A stretch of DNA of 64,000 bases from positions 3,844,001 to 3,908,000 of the forward strand of contig NC_134443.1 of the NCBI RefSeq assembly GCF_030867145.1, in the 5' to 3' direction. Within the stretch, counting starts at the first letter, position 1; each line of letters opens with the position of its first letter. The stretch is from Opisthocomus hoazin (lineage: Eukaryota; Chordata; Aves; Opisthocomiformes; Opisthocomidae). The notes below the pieces were generated by a model. That model saw nothing but the letters and a program-made list of their open reading frames with translations. It was not told the origin of the DNA and did no database searches. The translations under genes and the position numbers were made by a program. Below, piece after piece: positions 35,386 through 43,815 of this stretch.

Positions 35386-35610
35386 AAGGGGCAGGATGGA
35401 GCTGTGGGGCTGGAGGGGGCTGTGGGGCAGGGATGGGGCAGGATGTGGATGGAGGTGCCGCAGAGTGGGATGGGACAGGAGTGGGGCAGGATGGTGCTAG
35501 TGGAGCCGTGGTGCTGGGCTGGGGCTGTGGGGCTGGGAAGGGGTGGGAGTGGGATGGCAGGGCTGTGGGGCAGGAGGGGCAGGGGCAGATGGCAGAGCCT
35601 GGGGGCAGGG
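35386..35610. repeat. Minisatellite in APOA2 intron 1
   Basis: Loose units of 12-20 bp, variants of ggggcaggatggggctgtgg, strongly G-rich on the plus strand. Confidence 0.65.
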
Positions 35611-35690
35611 GGGCCAGGGGGATAGCGGAGCAGAGCCGCGGGGCAGCCCGGCACCGCTGACCGTCCCCGCAGGCCCCCCACCCCGCCGAG

Positions 35691-36085
35691 ATGAAGGTGC
35701 TGGTGGCCGCCCTGCTGCTGCTCTGCGCCTGCCGCCTCCAGGCCGCCCTGGTGAGGCGCGAGGCCCCGGCCGAGGAGGCCGCTCCGCCGGCTGTCGACGA
35801 CTTCTTCACCCGCCATTTCCAGCCCTTCTCTGACTTCATGACCAAGGACCTGCCCCAGAAGCTGCAGGTGGAAGAGCTGCGCAGCCAGGCTGAGTACGGG
35901 GGGACGGGGGGGCAGGGAGTGCCCCCGGCCGCCCCTCGGCCCTCCCTCACCGGTCGCCTCTCCCTAGGGCCTACGTGGAGCGGGCCAACAAGCAGCTGGC
36001 GCCGCTGGCCGAGGAGCTGCGGAGCAACGTCCTCGGCTTCTTCTCCTCCCTGCTGGACCTGGGCAAGGGCGAGGCGCAGCCCTGA
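35691..36085 (+). CDS. APOA2: APOA2, apolipoprotein A-II
   Basis: Two coding exons (35691-35893, 35968-36085) give 106 aa (human 100). APOA2 is a secreted HDL apolipoprotein. Signal peptide MKVLVAALLLLCACRLQA is followed by the short propeptide ALVRR, identical to human, then two amphipathic helices (FTRHFQPFSDFMTKDL and YVERANKQLAPLAEEL) and a C-terminal FFSSLLDLGKG. The mature part has no cysteine, so the disulfide dimer seen in human apoA-II cannot form. Signal peptide and first helix share one exon, whereas human APOA2, as I recall, has an intron near the signal peptide. A noncoding first exon and a TATA box lie upstream. Confidence 0.94.
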
Positions 36086-36123
36086 GCCCGGCCGCGGCGG
36101 CTCCCGCGCCCCCTCCCCGTGAC

Positions 36124-36129
36124 AATAAA
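36124..36129 (+). terminator. Poly(A) signal of APOA2
   Basis: AATAAA only 39 bases after the stop codon. The UFC1 promoter begins within about 110 bases. Confidence 0.8.
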
Positions 36130-36232
36130 GTCCTGGAGCCGCCGCCGTGTCCGTGGTGCTGGGGGGGGGGGGGACCCGGGAGGGCGGAGGGGTGAGCGCG
36201 GCTGAGACCCGGCAAACTCAGCTCTGCCAGCG

Positions 36233-36366
36233 CCCAAGATGGAGGCGCGGGGACGGCGTCGCGCCCTGCCCCGTGCCCCTAGTAAAGATGGCGGCGCCGG
36301 CCCGCTACACCCCGCCCCCGCCTCGCGCTCCGCCAGCGTCACTTCCGCCCCGAGCCAAGATGGGCG
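36233..36366 (+). promoter_or_regulatory. YY1-type motif cluster in the UFC1 promoter
   Basis: Three AAGATGG-centred motifs precede the UFC1 start: caagatggaggc (36235), agtaaagatggcggcg (36281-36296) and ccaagatgggcgg (36355). The middle 16-mer recurs exactly upstream of NDUFS2 at 56883-56898. These fit YY1 core-promoter elements of housekeeping genes. Confidence 0.5.
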
Positions 36367-36384
36367 GTGTCCGGCGGCGCGGCC

Positions 36385-37922
36385 ATGGCGGAGGAGGCGG
36401 CGCGGCGGGCGGTGGCGGAGCTGCCGCTGTTGCGGACGGCGGCGGGGCCGCGGGACCGGGAGGGCTGGGCGCCGCGCCTGAAGGAGGAGTACCGGGCCCT
36501 CATACAGGTGCGCCGGGCCCGGCCGCCGCTCCCCGCCGGCCCGCTCCCCGCCGGCCCGCTCCCCGCCGGCTCCCCGCCGGCCCGCTCCCCTCCGGCCCGC
36601 TCCCCGCCCGCTCCCCGCCGGCCCGCTCCCCGCCCGCTCGCCGCCGGCCCGCTCCCCTCCGGCCCGCTCCCCGCCCGCTCCCCGCCGGCCCGCTCCCCGC
36701 CCGCTCCCCGCCGGCCCGCTCCCCTCCCCGCCCGCTCCCCGCCCGCTCCCCTCCGGCCCGCTCCCCGCCGGCCCGCTCCCCGCCGGCCCGCTCCCCGCCG
36801 GCTCCCCGCCGGCCCGCTCCCCTCCGGCCCGCTCCCCGCCCGCTCCCCTCCGGCCCGCTCCCCGCCGGCTCCCCGCCGCTCCCCGGGCTGGCGGCGGCCC
36901 CGCTCACCCCCGCTCACCCCCGCTCCCCCCCCAGTACGTGGAGAACAACAAACGCGCCGATAACGACTGGTTCCGCCTGGAGTCCAACGCCGAGGGCACC
37001 CGGTGGGTGAGCGGGGCCGGCCCGGGCCCCCCCGTCCCGGATCCCGGGGGTCCCCGCGGCTGAGCGGGGGTCCCCGTGCCTTGCAGGTGGTTCGGGCGGT
37101 GCTGGTACGTCCACGAGCTGCTCAAGTACGAGTTCGCCATCGAGTTTGACGTGAGCGGGGGGGGGGGGAGGGAGGGGCGGGCGCGGGGCGGCGGGGGCTG
37201 CGGGGCCGCTGACACACCCCCCCCCCCCCCCCCCCAGATCCCGGTGACCTACCCCGCCACCGCCCCCGAGATCGCCATCCCCGAGCTGGACGGGAAGACG
37301 GCCAAGATGTACAGGTGGGGGGGGCTGAGGGGTCCCGGGGCCGGGGGTTCCTGGGGCTGGGGGGGGTCTGACGGCTCCCTCCTCCCCGCAGGGGCGGCAA
37401 GATCTGCCTCAGCGACCACTTCAAGCCCCTCTGGGCCAGGAACGTCCCCAAGTTCGGCTTGGCCCATCTGATGGCGCTGGGGGTGAGCGGGGCGTCCCCA
37501 CGGGAGGGGGGGTGTCACTCTTGGTGGTGTCTCCCCGGGGGGGTGGTATCCCCACGGGAAGGGGGTGTGTCACCCTTGGGGGTGTCCCCACGGGAGGGGG
37601 GGGTCCACGCAGGGGTGGGGGGTGTCACGGTGGGGGTGTCCCCATGGGAATGGGGGGTTGTCACCCTTGGGGGTGTCCCCATGGGAAAGGGGGTTGTCAC
37701 CCTCGGGAGTGTCCCTGCAGAGGGAGGGCTGTCACGGTGGGGGTGTACCCGCGGGAAGGGGGGGTGTCACTGGTGGGGGTGTCCCTGGCGGAAACTGGGG
37801 TGTCACTGGTGGGGGTGTCCCCGTGCGGCCGCCCACCCCTGTCCCTGCAGCTGGGCCCCTGGCTGGCCGTGGAGATCCCCGACCTCGTCGCCAAAGGCAT
37901 CATCCAGCACAAGGAGAAGTGA
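36385..37922 (+). CDS. UFC1: UFC1, UFM1-conjugating enzyme (E2)
   Basis: Six exons (36385-36507, 36935-37002, 37087-37150, 37238-37314, 37392-37482, 37851-37922) give 164 aa (human 167). UFC1 takes UFM1 from the E1 UBA5 and passes it to the UFL1 ligase complex at the endoplasmic reticulum. The catalytic cysteine is residue 116, in [15 protein letters not shown], the same number as in human. Other landmarks: [66 protein letters not shown]. The protein stops at HKEK, three residues (CNQ) before the human end. Two introns are almost entirely minisatellite. Confidence 0.97.
36517..36895. repeat. Minisatellite filling UFC1 intron 1
   Basis: About 25 copies of a 15-17 bp unit, ccgctccccgccggccc, with variants ctccggcccg and cgcccgctcccc. 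It begins about ten bases after the donor and ends about 40 bases before the acceptor. Confidence 0.9.
37490..37845. repeat. Tandem repeat in UFC1 intron 5
   Basis: Degenerate units of about 30-35 bp pair gggtgtccccacgggaaggg with gggtgtcacccttggg. About ten copies occupy the intron. G-rich on the plus strand. Confidence 0.85.
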
Positions 37923-38007
37923 GCGGCGGGGGGGGGGGCCGCCCCCCCCCCGGGAGGTGCTGCCTCCCCTTCCCCCCAGCGGCTCCCGCCGCCGCCCCCC
38001 ACTCCCC

Positions 38008-38013
38008 AATAAA
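38008..38013 (+). terminator. Poly(A) signal of UFC1
   Basis: AATAAA 85 bases after the stop codon. Confidence 0.8.
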
Positions 38014-38217
38014 CTCTTCAGCCCCGGCCTTGCCCCTGCCTGCTGCTCTGGGGGATCCCGGCGGGGGTTGGGGGGTCCTGGCCGCCCCCCCCAGCCCTCG
38101 GGGGTCTCGCCGCCCTGTGCGACCCTACAGTAACACCTCATCGAGGGACGCTGTCTCTTTAAGAAGACCGAGCGCGGCGGCCCCTTTAAGAGCGCCGAGG
38201 GCAGACGCCGCCGCCGG

Positions 38218-38231
38218 GTCGCCATAGCGAC
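38218..38231. promoter_or_regulatory. RFX-like palindrome upstream of USP21
   Basis: gtcgccatagcgac is a near-perfect inverted repeat and fits the X-box consensus GTYNCCATRGNAAC except for one base. It lies about 110 bases before the first USP21 exon. Two CTTTAAGA repeats lie just upstream (near 38157 and 38184). Confidence 0.45.
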
Positions 38232-38330
38232 GCGGAGGCGTCGGTGGGGGGGGCGTGGCGCAGCCTCGGCGCAGGCGCAGTGGGGCGCGTGAGGCCGCCG
38301 GGGGCGGGGCGCCGGGCGGGAGGAGCAAAG

Positions 38331-39043
38331 ATGGCGGCGGGTGCTGCGGGAGTTGTTGCCATGGCGGCCCGCGGGAGGTACGGCGGGGGCGGGGGGCACC
38401 GGCGGGCGGGAGAGGGGCTCCGCGGGGAGGCATCGGCACCCCCCAGCCGCCCGCCCCCGCCCCGCGTGTCCCCCGGTACCTGGCAGGGGGTGGGAGGCGG
38501 GTGGGGGCTGGCGCCCTGCGGGGAGGGGGTGACCGGAGCGGGGGGGGGGGCCGCGGGAGAGGGGACAGGCCTGGGCGGGGCGCGGGTCTCTGCGTGGCCC
38601 CGGCTCCGGCCGGCGGCTCGGGGCTCTCGCCGTGCCGCAGCCCCCGCGGCCGCACCGCGGGCATCGTCCCCCGCCCCGCCCGCTGGGACCGACACCCCCC
38701 CCCCCCCCGCCGCTCTCCGGGCGCAGCCGTGGCGGCCGAGCACGGCAGCCCCCGCGCCGGGCTGGGCCCCCCGCGCCGGGCACCTCGCGGTGCGGGAGCC
38801 GGGGCCGCCTGCCTCGCCTCGCCTGGCCCTGCCGCTCCCGCCGCCTTCCGCAGGGCCCGGCGCGGGCGGGCGGCCCGGACCCGCTCCGGGATCCCCGGCC
38901 CTCGCCCCCCGTTGCCGCGGGGTCTCTGCGCTGCCCGGTGACCCGCGCCGTCTCTGCTTCCGCCGCAGGGCTCCCGCCGACGGGACGCTCCGGCCGGCCG
39001 CGCTCCGCGGGGGGCTGTGACCGGTGCCGGCCAGAGGAGAGAG
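38331..39043 (+). other. USP21: Noncoding exons 1-2 of USP21 with a spliced uORF
   Basis: Exon 1 ends at 38377 (donor gtacgg). Exon 2 runs from 38969 to 39043 (donor gtgggt). An ATG in a YY1-like context (aaagatggcggc, 38331) opens a frame of 32 codons that crosses this junction (MAAGAAGVVAMAARG, then RAPADGTLRPA) and stops at 39018-39020, before the main start codon. The true 5' end of exon 1 is not known. Confidence 0.5.
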
Positions 39044-39139
39044 GTGGGTGCGCGCCCCGGTGCCCCACACGCCGGCCTGGCACCGCCGGCCTCAGCCCGG
39101 CCCTGTCCCCGCAGGGCCCCGCTCTCGGCTGGCCCCGCC

Positions 39140-42100
39140 ATGCCCCAGGCCTCGGAGCACCGCGTCGGCCGCACCAGGGACCACACCGTCGTCACCTCCC
39201 AGCCCAGGGCGGCCGCCAAGCTGCCCAGCGGGCACCGGGCCCGCAGCCAGGAGCGCCATGCTGCCGCCCTGGCCTCCGCCGCCAACGGCCTCTCCCCAGC
39301 CCCCAAGCTTCGCCTCCTGCCGCCCCGGCCCGGCCCGCTGGACGACCGCAGCAAGAAGCTGGAGATGGACCGGGGCCGGGCCTCGAAGCGGGGGGAGGCT
39401 CTCCGCAGCTCGGCGTGCCGGCGCGGCCCCGTGAAGGCAGACCACGCGGTGCGGGTGCCCGGCTCCCCGCAGGCAGGCGCCGTGCCGGGCAGTGCCTCCT
39501 TCTCCCTGCCCGCCGGGGCCTCGCTGGCGGGGCGTGAGGCGGAGCGCCGGTGCAGCAACCTGGCCCGCTCCAAGTCCATCAGCATTGGGGACCTGAGCCA
39601 GGGCGGCGGCTGTGGCAGCCGTGCCGAGGATGTGGCGGCGGCGCTGAGCCGGCTGGTGCTGAGGGACTGCAGCCACCAGCTGAGCGCCAGCTCGCTGGCA
39701 CTCAGGAGGAGCTCCTCTCTCCGGAGAGTCAACGTCTCCCCAGGGCTGGATGGGAAGCCTGCCGCCCCGCTGCTGTCCGTCCGGCCTGAGGGCTGCCCGA
39801 GGACTCGTACTGCCCCTGACCCCCCATACGCCCACGGCCCCGACATCCCAGCGCCCGGCAGCCCCATCCTGGGCAGAGCCCCGGCACCCGGCAGGACCGA
39901 GGAGAAGGTGGCAGCCGTAAGAGCCTCAGGATTTGTCCGTGGTCCCCGGTTGCAAGGCAGCAGCTTCGTTCCCATCGGGGTCGGTGACGGTGCTGGGGCA
40001 GGACAGGGGTGCTGGTCTCGCCTCTCCCCGCTCTGCTTTTTGTGGGGGACCCCCACTGCAAAAGAGTCGCGTCCCCTCGGCTCCAGGGCGGGTGGGGGCT
40101 GGCCGGTGCTGTGCCCATTTCCGCATCCGCCTTCTCCCCCCCAGGCAGCCGGGCCCTGTGCTCCACCTGCCCTGGGCCACGTGTGCGGATTAGGTGCCCT
40201 GAAGCCCCGGGGCTGGGCTGTGGTGGTGGGGACAGGGCTGCGGTTCGGGCCCCTGCGGTGCCTCCCCTGCCGGGGGGCTGCCCCCGGCCCCTCCGAGCTG
40301 CCCTGCTCATTGTGCTGTGCTCCCACAACCCCCATTGTGGCGTGGGGCGGGCAGGGGCGTTTGCACCGCTCCCCGTTCTCCGCTGTCCCCGAGGTGGCTC
40401 TCCCGCTAATTAATCCCCCCGAGATGAGCCTCCAGCAAGGCCCAGAATAGCCGGGGGAAATCGGATCAGCTAATGAGCTGTGGCTTAGCGAGGCGGAGGG
40501 GGCCCGGCAGCGCTGGTGCCGCAGTCCCGTCCCGGTGCCCGGGCGGTGCCGGAGCCATGCCGGGGCTGCAAGGAGCCACGCTGGTGGAGCTGCCGCGCAA
40601 GCTGCACCGCACCCTGCTCACCAAGCGGGAGCTGCAGGGCCGCGGCACCGACATCTCCGAGTCGGTGGTACACACGGCCGTCATGGGGCTGCTGCTCATC
40701 AGTGGCGAGGTGAAGCCTCTGTGGCTGAGGCCATCCGTCCGTCCGTCCGTCCCTAGGAAGCCGCGGGGTGGCTGGAGAGGTTTGCTGCCTGGGGACGGGT
40801 CTCACTCGTGTCCCTCTGTGTCCCCGCAGACCCATCACACGCTGCTGCCTGGCTCGGGCCACGTTGGCCTCAGGAACCTGGGCAACACGGTAAGCGCTGG
40901 TGTCCCCGCGTCCCCTGCGCCCTCCCGTCCTGCTGTCCCAAGGCCTGCGAAGGACCCTAGCTCCCCTCGGGCTTGCAGCAGCCGCAACCAAGCGGATCGC
41001 TCCCACCGGGGCTGGCGCGTCCCCAGGGATTCCCTAGCCCCTCGAGGGTCCCTGTGGCACAGCAGGGTCAGCCCCTGTCAGGGGCACTGGGACAGTGGGG
41101 GACACGCCAATGCCTGGTGGCACCCCCAGAGTGACACTGCGTCCCCGCTGCTCTCTCGGCAGTGCTTCATGAACGCCGTGCTGCAGTGCCTGAGCAGCAC
41201 CAAGCCACTGCGGGACTACTGCCTGCGCCGGGACTTCCAGCAGGAGCAGCCCCCCGGCCCCCGCGCCCCCCAGGAGCTCACCGAAGGTGGGACGGGAGCC
41301 CCCTGCAGCTGACCCCCCAAGCTCTTACCTAAACCCTGCTGGTGCTGACACCCGGCGTGCGTCCCGCAGCCTTTGCTGATGTCATCGCCGCCCTCTGGCA
41401 CCCCGACTCCTCCGAGGCTGTCAACCCTGGGCGCTTCAAGGCCGTCTTTCAGAAATACGTGCCCTCCTTCACCGGATACAGGTGAGGCTTCACCCCCCGC
41501 CACGGGGACCCCCGGCAGCTCCCCCGCCTCCCGGGGGCCGGGGGCAGCAGTGGGTGCCATGGGTCCGTCCTGCCGCAGCCAGCAGGATGCACAGGAGTTC
41601 CTCAAGTTCTTCATGGACCGGCTGCACGTGGAGATCAACCGCAAGGGCCGCAGGACCCCCAGCATCCTCTCGGACACTCGGCGGACCCCCACGCTGGAGG
41701 ACCTCGAGACGCTGAGGTGAGGGGGAGAGGGGTCCCGGGGGGGAGCCCTGGCCATGGGGACGCAGCCTGAGCAGCTGTCGTTCCCCGCAGCGACGACGAA
41801 CGCGCCAACCAGATGTGGAAGCGATACCTGGAGAGAGAGGACAGCAAGATCGTGGGTGAGCGCTGATGGGCAGGGGTGACCCCCCTGCACCCCCCCACTC
41901 CTTAGGGTGCTCCTCTGCAGCCGGCCTCACACCCCCCTTCGCCCCCAGACCTCTTCGTGGGGCAGCTGAAGAGTTGCCTGAAGTGCCAGGCGTGCGGCTA
42001 CCGCTCCACCACCTTCGAGGTCTTCTGCGATCTCTCCCTGCCCATCCCAAAGGTAGGCATGGGGCAGAGCCCCCCGGCCAGCCCTCAGCTCCCACGGCCA

Positions 42101-43069
42101 GCCCCCGCCTGACCCTCTGCCCCTGCAGAAGAGCTTTGCCGGCGGGAAGGTCTCCCTGCACGACTGCTTCAGCCTCTTCACCAAGGAGGAGGAGCTGGAC
42201 TCAGAGAACGCCCCGGTGAGAGGCTGGGGCTGGTGGCTGGCACCCCCAGCTCGGCACTCCCAGCCCCTTCTCACCGGCACCGTGCCCCCGGCAGGTCTGT
42301 GACAAGTGCCGGCAGCGGACGCGGAGCACAAAGAAGCTGACCATCCAGCGCTTCCCCCGCATCCTGGTGCTCCGTATCCTTTGGGGACCGAAGGGTGGGG
42401 GGCCCAGGGAGAGGCCTGGGACCCCTGGCGCTGCCGGTGCTCCCGTTGAGGGTGGGGGTGCTGTCCCTGCAGCCGCTCAGGACCGCGTTTCCCTTGACGC
42501 TGCCCAGACCTGAACCGGTTCTCCACCACCCGCTACTCCATTAAGAAGTGCTCCGTCTTTGTGGACTTCCCCCTGCAGCAGCTCAACCTGCGGGAGTTCG
42601 CCAGCGAGAAGGCGGGTGAGGCACGGCGGGGTCCCGGCGGGTGAGGCGCGGCGGGGTCCCGGCGGGTGAGGCGCGGCGGGGTCCCGGCGGGTGAGGCGCG
42701 GCAGGGGTCGTGGCAGGGGGATGCAGCGCCCGGGCCTGGGGGCAGCGCTGAGCCCGGCCTCCCGCCGCAGGCAGCCCCGTCTACAGCCTCTACGCCCTCT
42801 GCAACCACTCGGGCAGCGTCCACTACGGCCACTACACCGCCTTCTGCCGGGACCCGGCCGGCTGGCGCGTCTACAACGACTCCCGGTAGGTGCCCCCCAC
42901 CCACCCCCGCCTCACCGCGGCCCCGTGCCCCGCTTCCGCCCCGCCGGGCGGCCGTGGGCTGAGGCTGCCGCGCCGCAGCGTCTCGCCCATCAGCGAGAAC
43001 CAGGTGCCGTCCAGCGAGGGCTACGTCCTCTTCTACGAGCTGGAGGAGCCGCCCGGCCGCAGGCCCTGA
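39140..43069 (+). CDS. USP21: USP21, ubiquitin-specific protease
   Basis: Twelve coding exons: 39140-39916, 40830-40889, 41163-41286, 41370-41481, 41579-41716, 41791-41855, 41949-42052, 42129-42215, 42295-42373, 42508-42615, 42771-42885, 42979-43069. The long form is 619 aa (human 565). USP21 removes ubiquitin from histone H2A and signalling proteins. The disordered N-terminus begins [14 protein letters not shown] as in human and has [12 protein letters not shown] and [10 protein letters not shown]. The catalytic Cys box is [18 protein letters not shown] (Cys280). Then come [11 protein letters not shown], a zinc-binding finger (CLKCQACGY and CDKCRQRT), the His box [11 protein letters not shown] and the closing [13 protein letters not shown]. 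All joins keep frame. The 42373/42508 junction removes a U12-type intron. Confidence 0.95.
40557..40709 (+). CDS. USP21: Possible alternative first coding exon of USP21
   Basis: An ATG (context gccATG) opens 51 codons: [20 protein letters not shown], later TDISESVV and [11 protein letters not shown]. It ends at a gtgaag donor in phase 0, the phase needed to join the exon at 40830. No acceptor in the right phase lies upstream, so it would be a first exon. The short isoform would be 411 aa, keeping the whole protease domain but replacing the disordered N-terminus. The paralogue USP2 has a similar short isoform from an internal promoter. Transcription is not proven. Confidence 0.5.
42374..42507 (+). 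other. USP21: U12-type (minor spliceosome) intron in USP21
   Basis: The donor is GTATCCTTTG, an exact match to the U12 consensus RTATCCTTT. Near the 3' end, cccttgac (adenine at 42497) matches the U12 branch site TTCCTTRAY closely, 10 bases from the terminal AG, and no long polypyrimidine tract intervenes. The junction falls in the codon for His in ILVLHLNRF and keeps frame. Confidence 0.85.
42600..42712. repeat. 25-bp tandem repeat spanning a USP21 splice donor
   Basis: About four copies of a 25-bp unit, gtgaggcgcggcggggtccc followed by ggcgg, begin exactly at the donor of exon 42508-42615. Each copy reproduces ggcgg|gtgagg, so there are four near-identical candidate donors. Only the first gives the normal protein. 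Confidence 0.85.
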
Positions 43070-43139
43070 GCTGCCCCGGCCCCCGCGGCGCCGCAGGGCG
43101 AGGACGGAGGGCGGCCGCTGCCCCGGCGGGGCGATTGTG

Positions 43140-43145
43140 AATAAA
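43140..43145 (+). terminator. Poly(A) signal of USP21
   Basis: AATAAA about 70 bases after the stop codon. Confidence 0.8.
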
Positions 43146-43206
43146 TTTACTAAAAAAACCCCAAAAGCTGAAGCTTGGCGGTGCGGAGGGCCCGGTGCTC
43201 TGCCCG

Positions 43207-43545
43207 GTGGGGAGCGTGTAAGGGGCGGGGCTGGAGGCAGTGGGGCGGGGCACTGGCAGAAGGGCGGGGCTTGTTGGCGTTCAGAGCCGGTGGGCTGGGT
43301 AGGCTTCAAGGGCGGGGCTTTTGTGCAGGAGGCGGGGCTAATGGCAGAGAGGCGGGGCCTGCTGTGGGGCTTGGAGTGGGGGTTGTGTGAGGGGCGGGGC
43401 TACTGGCAGAAAGGGCAGGGCCTGCTACAGGAGGGGAGGGTCTACAGGTGATGGGCGGGTGAGCTGCGGGGGCGGGGCTTCGAGCGCATAGGCGGGGCGG
43501 GGCTGAGGGGCGGGGCGCGCTGCCAGCCGCTGCGCTGCCACCTGG
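43207..43545 (+). promoter_or_regulatory. GC-box array upstream of PPOX
   Basis: At least ten ggggcggggc-type boxes recur every 20-40 bases, separated by ctggcagaa-like spacers. Together they look like a degenerate tandem repeat of a Sp1/KLF site. The array lies between the USP21 poly(A) signal and the PPOX start and could serve as its promoter; it is also a strong quadruplex-forming stretch. Confidence 0.6.
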
Positions 43546-43771
43546 CTCTGCCCGGCAGCCGTAGTGTGCCGGCAGGCGGTCCCCGCGCCCGTCCGTCAGG
43601 GCATGGCGTCGTGCCATTGGCTCTCCGCGTCGTTAGCACCGCCCTTTCTCCCTTATCAGTCGCGGGGAAGGGGCGGGGCCCGCCAATCCCGCGCGCAGGG
43701 AGCGGTGCGGGGGGGAGGGGCCGCGCCGGTCGTCCGCGGGTGTCGGTGCCCCGGCGCTCAGCCCGCCCGCC

Positions 43772-43813
43772 CGGTTCGGTCCGGTCCGGTCCGGTCCGGT
43801 CCGGTCCGGTCCC
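43772..43813. repeat. (GGTCC)n pentanucleotide repeat in the PPOX leader
   Basis: About eight copies of the 5-bp unit ggtcc end three bases before the PPOX start codon, so they almost certainly lie in the 5' untranslated region. The unit is not a multiple of three. Confidence 0.85.
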
Positions 43814-43815
43814 TC

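Noticed and set aside
38125-38230. Peptide-like minus-strand frame before USP21 (ALGALKGAAALGLLKETASL)
   Set aside because: It arises from two CTTTAAGA repeats in the USP21 promoter, has no supporting exon and belongs to a 736-codon GC-driven frame.
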